Shown in pieces: positions 35,001-47,000 of a stretch of 64,000 nt of DNA. The stretch covers positions 2,839,364-2,903,363 of the forward strand of contig OY754978.1 in the NCBI GenBank assembly GCA_963576475.1. The letters are read 5' to 3'. The notes beneath the pieces were generated by a model. It did not search any database. It was not told where the DNA came from and saw nothing but the letters and a program-made list of their open reading frames with translations. The translations under genes were made by a program, and so were the position numbers. The DNA comes from Molanna angustata (taxonomy: Eukaryota > Arthropoda > Insecta > Trichoptera > Molannidae). The stretch's first letter is position 1; each line of letters opens with the position of its first letter.

Positions 35001-38000
35001 AAAATACTGGGAACGGAGATTTACGTATACATCATACTATTATTTCTTTGACGTATTTTATTTCATCTCGTATACTACTACTGGCACTACTGCTACTACT
35101 GCCACTATTACAACTACCACTTCACCACTTCAAACGCAACTGCCACTACTACCACTTCGACCACTACTACCACTACTTCCATTACTACTACCATTTCTAC
35201 CACTTCTTCCACTACTACCACTTCAAACGCAACTGCCACTACTACCACTTCGACCACTACTACCACTACTTCCATTACTACTACCATTTCTACCACTTCT
35301 TCCACTACTACCACTTCGATTACTACTACCACTATTTCCACTACTACTACCATTTCTACCACTTCTTCCACTACTACTACTATCACTATTTCCTATACCA
35401 CTTCTTCCACTATTACTACTACCACTACTACTACCATTTCTACCATTTCTACCACTTCTTCCACTACTACCACTTTGATAACTACAACCACTACTTCCAC
35501 TACTACCACTTCTACCATTTTAATCGCTTCTACCACTTTAATCGCTTCTACCAAAGGTGTTGATAACATTTTTCCAACAACCAATTTCCATTTAATTCGC
35601 TCGTGCGAGTTGCTTTTGTTATTAAATAATTGTCTTTTATTTATTTTTTATAAAAAATGAATATGTACTTGTTAAACAAGTACATATACATCTTCCTACA
35701 TTCCCTAAATTAAGCATAAATGCTTGTGCTATGTGAACGAAAGCGGTCGAGACAGGATTCGAATTCGCAACCACTGGATTACTAGTCCAGTGCGCTAACC
35801 GCTCTGCCATCGACCCATCTGATTTGCATCCCATATATTTTTGGGTTAGGTTAGGTTAGGTAAGGTTTTGTTGGTTTTTAGTGAATCACCTTTAGAACGT
35901 TTTTTTCATGAACTTCTTCATCGCAGTGTTATTTAGACTTTTCTGAACAAAATGGCATTGTTAGTTCGTTTTGAAACTAAATTTTGTCTTGAATCAATTA
36001 ACCACTACAGCTACGATTTGCCGACCTGAAATTCTTTTGTATTATTGTGAAATCCAAATTGATAAAAATATTGTTTGATATTTATGTGCAGGTACTACGC
36101 CGTGTTGAAACCTCTTCAGTTGACTGGCAGTGAGAGACGAGGACGTGCTTTGTTGTTGGCAGCTTGGATCTTATCAGCAATTTGCAGCGCTCCTCAGGTA
36201 CCAACATAATATGTTATCTAATTGGATTATTTCATATTTTGGGCCGTTCTGTATAATGCCTACCTTACCTTACACATATACATAAATATTATATTGGATT
36301 TTTAAAATGACCGGCTGAAAAGTAATGGCAGAATACAATCTGCTCATATAACTGTTAAATATCCTAACATAATTCACTACTCTCTGCCTTTATTATCTGA
36401 GAATCTCTACCATAGCTTTGTGGCATTCATCATTTCTATTACAATTTTTTTTTATTCTTTATTTATGATAATTATTTTGCATATAATTACATGTAACCTT
36501 TGAAAAAACTGGAAAAGTACTGCCTCAGAAGAGACTCGTCTAGTGAGGCAGTAAATTTCCAAATTGAAACTATTGTACCTACACAGTAAGCCTTTTTTTA
36601 ATGTGGTTCCTTTTTTGTTATTGTAATATGTATATTATTTTTGTTTTTTATTATGTTATGTTTTATTTCAATCTTGTTTATTCTTCCTCCTGCTACAACT
36701 AATGTTCTTTTTCTTCAAAAAGTATTTAATTGTTAATCATTTATGGAAACATTGCTGGTTTATTTGATTATTATTGTGTACCATTACAATTTATTAATAA
36801 AACTGTATGTTTCCTTGATAAATAAATAAATAAATAAATAAATATGTAAAAAAAAATTCTACACTACTACAAGAATTTTCATATTTTCTATTTGTAACCT
36901 GCATTTTAACTTGTTCATTATTTCATTTGTTATATTCATTTGCTATTGATTATTTTTATTTTTTATATAATCCAGTTTTTTTGACAAACTTTTTAATATC
37001 TCAATAGATATGAAGTTGAAATATTATAGGAGAACCGGCATTTGCATTGATTATGGACCTCAATAAGAATTGGTGAACGTTGCGAAAGCGCATAAAGTGA
37101 TCACGTAAACCAGCCGATGACTGTAGGTGTCTTGATTTCACGGTTCCCCTGTAATATTCCAGCTTGGTCACTATTGAGATATTTATTTCTCACTATATAC
37201 TATTGTATGTACCAATTTAACTTCAGTGACTTCAGGGTTTGTTGGAAGAAATACCTTTATGGCAATAAACCCGGCTTTGTACACCTGTACATAAATTATA
37301 TAAATAATACACACATACATACTATCACGCCATGTTCCTCACGGGGTAGGCAGAGAGAACCGAACGCCACATTTTTTTATCTTGACACACATTCATCGCC
37401 TCATCAACATTCATACATCGTCTTATACACGTTCGTCTGTTGTTCACGCTTCTTACATTTCCATCTTTCAGAATATCGTTTACATGGTCGTGCCATCCTT
37501 TTCTTGGGCGCCCTCGACCTCTTATTCCATTCCTATCAGCTTTGTATATTTTCTTCGTCAGGCGTTCTTCATTCATTCTCCCCAAGTGGCCGACCATCTC
37601 AATGTATTAACTTTCATTCTGTTAATTACATCTTTCTTCATCTTCTTACATTCTTTCCTTGTATCTTCATTTCGAACTCTGTCATACATCGTTCTGTTAC
37701 AAATTCTTCTAAGCGATCTCATTTCAACTGCATTTATTCTGCTTTCGTCCGACTTCTGCCATGTCCAGGTCTCACTTGCATACGTCAGGGTTGGTACTAC
37801 GATTGCGTTATGAATGGCAACTTTAGCATCTTTTGATATTTTTTTTTATAAATAATAAATAAATATAAAGTTTTCATAAAAATATCGTTTCATTTGTGTT
37901 ACAATTTTTGCATATGTTTGATTCACAATTATGCAAATAAAAACTGAAATTCATCACAGGAATGGTAACGACATCTATTGATAAATAGCTGAATTAAAAT

Positions 38001-41000
38001 CATCATCAAATCATACCTCCTTCGTCCAGTTGTGGACATAACGCCTCTCACTGAGATCTCCACACTCCTGGGAAAACCGCATCCAACCGCCTCCAGCCAC
38101 TCGTATATCGTCAGACCACCTTGCTTGAGGTCTTCCAACACCTCTTCTGCCCGTTATAGGCCGCCATTCTACTACGTCGATGACTATGGTTATATCTTTT
38201 ACCCACAAATTAGTTATATTATCTATAATCGAAATAACCAACATTCTCCTTTTCATGTCTATATGATGTGTTACTGCTAGCTTATGTTGAATTATGTTTG
38301 TAAATACAAGAGTTGTAGACTTTTATTTTCAGATAATTGGCGTATTTCAGGGACATGAGGATGTAACAGAGTTTACCAAATGTTACCCATGCAAGACCTC
38401 CTTTTCTTTCAATATTAATGAATAATAATATATGTTTTTATGTACATAAACCATTTTCTTTTGTTATAGTTGGCAATCTTCCACGTGGAGCGTCATCCTC
38501 AGGTAACCTGGTACAAGCAATGCATATCATTCCATTCCTTCAGCAGCTACACCCAAGAACTGACCTACTCCCTCCTCAACATGGCTCTAATGTATGCTGC
38601 ACCGTTAGTGGCCATAGTCTTCTGCTACGCTTCCATCATCAGGGAAATAATCAGGAGATCCAGGGATTCCTTGGACGGTAAGTGGATTAGGAGTTGGTAC
38701 TGCCAGCATAGATAGCTGAACAGTTTTTTCTGCCATTCGAAACACAATTTGTGCAAACTAGTGAATAATCGAACACCAAATATATCTACATTTTGCCTCG
38801 TGTATTTTCGATTTCCCGGTGAAATAGTTAGAAAAAAATGGAAGTGCCTGAGCCAGTGCCTCCTAGCTAAAGTATTTAAACTATTCATACATACCATCAC
38901 GCCATGTCACTCGTGGGGTAGGCAGAGAGATCCGAACGCCACTTTTTTCTATCCTGCCCTCCTAGACAACGTGTCGTTTACTTCGAGAAAAAAAAACAAG
39001 AAAGGTTAACTCAATTATGGAAATGACAGATGTCACGTGAAAGACAATTGTCACTTCCATAAATTTAGTTATCATTTATTGTTTCTTTTCTTGAGCTAAA
39101 TGACATATTGTCTAGGGGGGCTGAAACACTTTCATCGCCTCGTCAATACTCATGCATCCTCTCATACATGTTCGTCTGTTGTTCACGCTTTCAGAATATC
39201 GTTCACATGGTCGTTCCACCCTTTCTTGGGCGGCCCCGATCTTTCATTCCATTCCATTCCGCACTGTATATTTTCTTCGTCAAGCGTTCCACATTCATTC
39301 TCCCCATGTGGCTAAACCATCCAATGTGTTCACTTTCATTCTACTAGACACATTTTTTTCATCTCACATTCTTTCCTTATGACTTCCTTTCTTACCCTGC
39401 TATACATCGTTCTATTACAGCTAGATTCTTCTTAACGATCTCATTTCAACTGCATTTATTCTGCTTTCGTGCGACTTCTGTCCTGTCCAGGTTTCACTTG
39501 TATACGCCAAGGTTGGCACTACGATAGCGTTATGAAAGGCAACTTTGGCTTCCTTTGATATGTTGCGATCATTCATAACTGTTCTAAGTTCTCCATTCAC
39601 TCTGTTTCCTGCCATATTTCTTATTTCTATCTCTTTATCAAGCCCTCTTCAATTCCGTTGAAACACGCTTCCCAGATAGGCATATTTGTCGACATGCTCG
39701 AGGCATTCGTCATATTTTAATTAAATTGTGAAATATGTAACAACGTAATGAATCATCAGTCGACAAATTTTAAAGAAACGGTATTTTTTGATTGAAAGTG
39801 GATTTGTGTAAACTTTGCATTAAATATAAAGACTGAAAAAAAATTGGAAATGAATTCATCAAAGTCTGCGTCAGTTGTTATTGCGACAATGTTTGATGTG
39901 TATATTTTTCAGTAAACAAGAGCTTCCTGATAAATGAAAAATACTACACAGATCTTCATAATCTGTTTCCCACGCATAGCATGAACGTTGTAGTTTTTAT
40001 TGATAGCCCAATAATTATGATAAAGTTCATAATATTGCATACTTGAAAGATAACGTAATGCTCTCATTATACTATAGTTTTGTAATTAAAACAGGAATCA
40101 ATACATTCATCACCAGTTCTTTCCAGAAACCTTGAGATATTTTTAATTCGTCTTTTCCACAAGGTCTCATTGAAATTCAAATAATGTTTTTACCTTTTTT
40201 AAGTCGAGTGTAAATTTCCCCTAAATATAAACCTAATAAATGCGTAAATTGTAAATTATTTTAGATCAAAATAAAATACAATGAACGTTTTAATCAGTAT
40301 TCGATTGGGAATGATTGACTTATTCGGATATTTCTTAAGAAAATATTTTCTCTTAAGAATATGCTAAAACACCATCGAATATATTTTTTAATTGCATATA
40401 CGCTAACATTGGATTTTTTCCCTGTCGGGAGTCAAATGAAATTTTTATTGACAGTAACACATCTCAATAGAGACGATGTTGGGATATTATAGAAGAACCA
40501 GGAACTCAGGCACCTACAGGGCTTACGACCTGTCATCGGCTGATTTACGTGATCACTTTATGCGCTTGCGCAACGTTTAATGACTGTGTTCAAGGACTGT
40601 TGCTTTCATTGTTAACAAATAAATCAACTTCTCAATAGATGGCGTTATAAAAAGGTTTCTTCATTACCTCATACATGGCAATAGTATAATTTCGTATTAT
40701 TCAGTGAAATGTTTACACATTATTCAAATATATATGGAACTTTCAAAAATTACATTGATAAGGGAACTCAATAAATGCATAATTGGTGACCGTTGCGCAA
40801 GCGCATAAAGTGATCACGTAAACCAGCCGATGACAGGTCGTAAGCCCTGTAGGTGCCTGAGTTCCTGGTTCTTCTATAATATCCCAACTTCGTCTCGATT
40901 GAGATGTTATTGTCACTTAAACACCATCGCCATCTATGAAGTGACGAAGAAACTTTTTTTGTAATGCCATCTATTGAGAAATTGGATTCTTCACAATGAA

Positions 41001-44000
41001 AGTAACAGTCCTTGTACATCAAGTGACAATGCTTTCGCACAGATGTCACTCCTGAACCGCGTCGTAATAATTAATTTATTTTTGGCTGTTTACTTATTCG
41101 TGCAAATTTATATGTAAATCACTACATACTTAACACATCAAAGTATCATAGACTCCGAGAAGATCGCTATACTGCCTGTTGACGCGGATATGAAATTAAA
41201 GATAAAGTGGACTGTATTTTTTGGTGCGGGTGATTAGTTGCAACCACCGCAAGGCAAAGGAAGGATATATATGGAAACTCACCAGATCCTTAGTCCTCTC
41301 CCTGGTTGGATGATAGCACTTTATTCACACGCGCGCGGTGATGGCAATTTTATAGCGAGTTTGGAGGATCGGTAAAAAAGGTGGAAGAGATGCGGGACAG
41401 TCTTTATAAGACGCGGTTTGAAAGGATACTGAATTATGGATGTGGGGCGGGCAATGATTGCAACAATTTTGTGTCACTTTGTATAGGTAATAAAAATAAA
41501 AATGTGACAATTATCCCAATGACATATTGGCGCCAACACTGCCTATCAACTCTACTGATGTTTTACTCGAACACGTGTTGTCTACTCTATCGAGAGAGAT
41601 TCGACGTACCTACATTTATTTGTAAAAAAAAAAACAATTCTCTCAATAGATGGCGTTACAACAAAAAAAAATAAAAAAAAATAAGAATGTTGTTCATAAT
41701 TTCACACATAGATGGCTGTAGTAATAATCCTTATTTTCAAGCGAAAAGAATTTCAGTATTGCAATGTATGGAACTTTCAAAAATTGAATTGATAGGGATC
41801 TCATCAAAGAGGCATAATTAGTGAACGTTGCGCAAGCGCATAAAGTGATCACGTAAACCAGCCGATGACAGGTCGTAAGCCCTGTAGGTGCCTTGATTTT
41901 TCGGTTCTCCTACAGTAAATATTCCAACTTCGTCTCTATTGAGATAATTAAAAATCTGTTAAAAAATATGCGCATATGCAATAATAAAAATATTCGATTA
42001 CCAATTGCTATATTTTTACCAAATCAACTTTTTTTACAATTTGCTAAGATTTTTATATTACGGCAAAACAATTTTGGAATAAGTAATGTCAGTAGCTAAC
42101 TAATAAAGTAAAATTTTGCATTTTTAATAATTTTAAATTTACTTTCGGAATTAACGTTTAAATAATTTCAGATAAAATGCGAAGGTCCAGCCTGGGTTTC
42201 CTGGGAAGGGCTCGCACCAGAACCCTCAAGATGACTATTACCATAGTGGTGGTGTTTTTTGTATGCTGGACACCATACTACGTCATGGCTTTGTGGTGAG
42301 TATTGATGTTGAAAATACTAGCGGGCTGTGACCAACACTAAACTCTCCACTATATATTTAGTGTACCTTCATATACTTATAACACCACTTTCGTTAACTT
42401 AACTTATATATACTGGAATTATGCAATCGATTATTAAATAACTTCTCGACCGGTAAAATCTCTAAAACTTTTTGAATTTGTGTACTCCCGATAACAATGC
42501 ATGTTAAAACTCTAACTTGAATCATTTGATATTTTGATAAAATTAAACATTTTTATATTTCATACAAAGTAAACAAAGCTATGGGTTTTTTAATTTTATT
42601 CTCATTTAAAGAATCGGCGGGTATTAAAAAAAATGAATGGGTTGTGGCCAACGATATACTTCACTATCAAGTCACTCGACACAGTATTCAATTTTTGTAT
42701 AGAATTTTTTTAGCATTCTCGTGAAATGAGTTTGTTAAATTATTTTTGATTTGAATACTTCTCTATGAAAACTTGATAATTTTTCAATACCATTTATATA
42801 AGTGATGTGACTATTTAGCTAATTGAAAATAAAAATATCTAATTTTAAGTTTCCTGAGCTTGGGGTCACTTTCAAATATTTGGCAGTTGAAAAAATTGAG
42901 AAGCACTATTCAGATACCTTTAAGCGAGTATTAAATATAGATATTTGAAAATTTTTAAAATAATTGAATGAGTACTTCAGTCTATAATCGATAAAGTAGA
43001 ATAAATACGTCGTACAAAGCACACAACACATAGTACACAGCACACACCCAGATACATTGTGAAGAAATTTTCAGAATACAAACTCAGTATGATACTTGTT
43101 AATAATCTGCAATAAAAAAAATAAACATACATATTTCGAATTTATAATTCCCCACTGAGATGCATGGGTTATTATTATTAGTTGGGAGTGGGACCTACAC
43201 ACCATCGCACTGCGACCATGTTTCGATTTATTGTACACCTCCCCTTTATAGGGTTGTCATTTCAATAGCAGTTCGATTTACTGAATAAAGTCACATATTT
43301 TGTAGATTGAGATGCCTCCAAATCTTTAGGTCTTAGTATAAAATTTCCAGGTGTCTGTTCTGGAGGAATAAAAATATTTGTATCTGGCAAATTATACAAG
43401 TCAAAAAAAATGAATCAAAACTGTTTTTGTTATAAATAGTTAAAATAATAATAAAATGCATTTCTAAATATGATTTAGCTGTGAACTAAATTAAAATGAA
43501 GGAAAATTTATTGAGTAATTTAATGTATGCTAGTGAAAAATCGATTAAAAATTTAATAGAACTAGAACTAGACACTAGCGTCTACAATCCGCATTTACCA
43601 TTCCGCATTTTGTTTCCGGTTGGCTCTCTGATTGGTTGAGATCTCATAGTATGGAGTCAAATGAGCTGTGAAATTTTATATTAAATGCGAAAAATTAAAT
43701 TAAAAATGTAAATTTAACTTATAATAATTTATAATTCAATTTATAAAGCAACTCGCTCACGCGAGTCGCTATTATTATTATAAACAAACTTAAACCTAAC
43801 CTAAGAATGCAGAAAAGAAGAGCTGGGACTAGACTCTACTGAACTAGACACACTCCTCTTTTCTACCTAACCACTCAGCACACTAACTATGCTCAACATG
43901 CAACAATCTACAGAATCTGTAATACATACAATAGACATTTCCAAGAGTTCGATCAATTTCATCCTCATAATCTAACTCAACACTTAATATACTGCACACG

Positions 44001-47000
44001 TTTATATATACAATTTCACACATCATTCACACAATATTTCATCATAATATGTAACTATTCCTAACTTATCTTACAGTACCTACTACAGTAACTCAAGTAG
44101 CTTTTATATTTACTCAAATCATCTTTATTTTATATAATTTATTATACGTTGTATGTTGTCCTCTAAATAAATAAGACGAACACTGCATACGGACATAGAC
44201 ATTATCATTACTTGGCTCCAAAGATACTAAATTTAGTTGCTAAAGACATAAAGGACATACCTACTGTTGGCGCCAATATGTCATTGGGATAACTGTCACA
44301 TTTTTATTTTTATTACCTATATAAAGTGACACAAAATTGTTGCAATCATTGCCCGCCCCACATCCATAATTCAGTATCCTTTCAAACCGCGTCTTATAAA
44401 GACTGTACCGCATCTCTTCCACCTTTTTAACCGTTCCTCCAAACTCGCTATAAAATTGCCATCACCGCGCGCGTGTGAATAAAGTGCTATCATCCAACCA
44501 GGGAGAGGATTTAGGATCTGGTGAGTTTCCATATATATCCTTCCTTTGCCTTGCGGTGGTTGCAACTAATCACCCGCACCAAAAAACAGTCCACTTTATC
44601 TTTAATTTCATATCCGCGTCAACACCTACAGTTAATGACAAAAACAAGACTAAAACTAACAATTCATACGAGGCTATATAATTAAGGGATTAACTACATA
44701 TTGTCAGCAAATTGTCAATCCTTAACAACATATACAACAAATCTCACATAGTGAAACATAGACTGCACGCTGCACAATATTACAGTTTATTTTGATTTAG
44801 TAATTAATATTATGTAACTAGTCTACCAACCAACCCATATATTTATCTGTAATAATTTTAATTTTTCTGATATTTTTTTTGGTACTTATATTGTAATTTT
44901 GTATTTTTGGTATCAATAATAATAAAAAAATAATAAATATACGCAGAAAACTTTGATAAGGGTGTCCTCAGTTTTTTTTTATTTACTGGTATTGATTTAA
45001 TTATATTTTATTTATATTTACTGGCTACTAATGTATTTACAAGAATTAAGTCCGCCAAATTATGTAAAAAATACATAGTAAAAGTACTTATTTTTTTTAT
45101 TATTATTAATACATTTATATGAAGCTCATTTTTAATGTACATATTTTTAAAATAAAAACTTAATATCCCGGAATGTAATAGTATATAAAAAAATAAACTG
45201 ATGAAACCATAGAGAAGTAATAGACAATAGGTTGTCTATTGAAAATCAATCAGCTCTAATTTAATTCATATCATATGTTGTGACCCTGGCGAAATGAATA
45301 TTGGTAATATTGGCTCTGGACGATACTGCCCGACACGCTTAAGTGGACTGTATATTTTGAAGGAATTGGTCGGGTTGGGATAGGACAAGAGAAATTTATC
45401 ACCAGGAACTGAGATCGACTTACCCAGATTCTCGGCGATGCACCAGACGTTGCCTTCCGCGTTTCTCGTACAGAGCTTTTTAAATTCTTCTTAAAATGGT
45501 ACATAACAGTCAGTGGGAAATGTAAAGTTTTCTTGTATATATGAATGGGGAAATAACAACGTGTCTGACACTAGTGAAAAATTGCAACTAACTAAAAACA
45601 AATGAATGTTCCTTTTTTGAAAATGTTCCGAATTATTTGAATTATTGAAATGAATATTCTGAATTGTGGGTAGGTACTTTCTTCTCTGGGTGACGATGAG
45701 TGACGTCTGGTCTCAGCGTGGTGATAATAACCCAAGGATGGAATATGGATAGGCTGGATTTTAAACGCCCGAACACCATATAATATGATATAATCATTTC
45801 CAACTTATAAATTTGTATCCTTATCATATCCTTGTCCCCTCCTCCCTCTCCCCTCCATCTTTTTGTTGTTTTTGTTTTATTTGTTTCATTTTATATTTTT
45901 ATCACATAAATTGGTAGGTGTCATAAAAACAATTTACCTCAACAAATGAATATGGTTGGTTGGAAGATATTACATACATACATACATACATACCATCACG
46001 CCACGTCCCTTGCGGAGTAGGCAGAGAGAACCGAACACCACATCTTTCTATCCTGGCACGCATCTCTCGCCTCGTCCACATTCATGCATCGTCTCATACA
46101 TGTTCGTCTATTGCTCACACTTCTATCATTTCGTGACGTGCCTCGTGCCATCCCTTTCTTGGGCGTCCCCGACCTCTCATTCCATTCCTTTCTGCCCTGT
46201 ATATTTTCTTCGTCAGGCGCTCCTCATTCATTCTCTTCATGTGACCAAACCATCTCAATGTGTTCACTTTCATTCTTGTAATGACATATTACTTCATCTT
46301 ACATTCTTTCCTTATATCCTCGTTTCTTACCCGGTCATACATCGTTCTATTACAAATCCTTCGTATATATTACCGTAGAAGATATTACCGTATGGCAATA
46401 AGCCCGCTATTGTACACATGTATTCAAAATGCTTAAAATAAATAAATAAATATAATTATGGAATGTAAAGGGTCATTTTGATCGAATGATATATATATAC
46501 AGTAGGTAGGTATCGTTTTAATGGCGCTTAACAACATGCATACGAGATTCAAAATATCCTAGTAAATCATTTTTTATCACATATCTTCATTTTAACATGT
46601 CCTTTCAATGTGACATTGCTAGGTTAATATTAGAACAAGGACTCGTATTTCATTTTGTATATAATTCACAATTCTGTTGGTTTAAATTTCCACACTGAAA
46701 ACTATTTTATAACACAAGAGACGATGTCATTTGTTTTTCACAATATCGGTTTCGTTACACGACATGCCTTTGCAAAGTTTCACAAAGTTTAAATGTCACC
46801 TCTAAACTCATAGGAAACTATTAAATAACCTCTAGGTAAATAAATGGTTGTTTGACTTTGAAAGATGATATTATTTTTGAGGTTTCAATTTTTAAAGACA
46901 ATCCGTACTCTATAAAAATCAAAAGGTTTGTTTATTTCTACTACCCAAGGGGATATAAGAGGTTGTGAAATCGCAATTTTTAATTTTTTTTATTGCAGAT

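Noticed and set aside
35048..35563. Long His/Tyr/Phe-rich + strand ORF and Val/Glu-rich minus ORFs
   Set aside because: They are translations of an ACT/ACC trinucleotide microsatellite; no start context, splice signals or non-repeat sequence support a gene.
35744..35818. A tRNA-Thr gene on the minus strand
   Set aside because: The cloverleaf is only partly kept, it is fused to a body shared with other dispersed copies, and no CCA-adjacent terminator is seen; a SINE explains it better.
37117..37836. 239-codon + strand ORF, the longest or nearly longest in the window
   Set aside because: It is the antisense shadow of a family E LINE end. The minus strand encodes the conserved [15 protein letters not shown] terminus.
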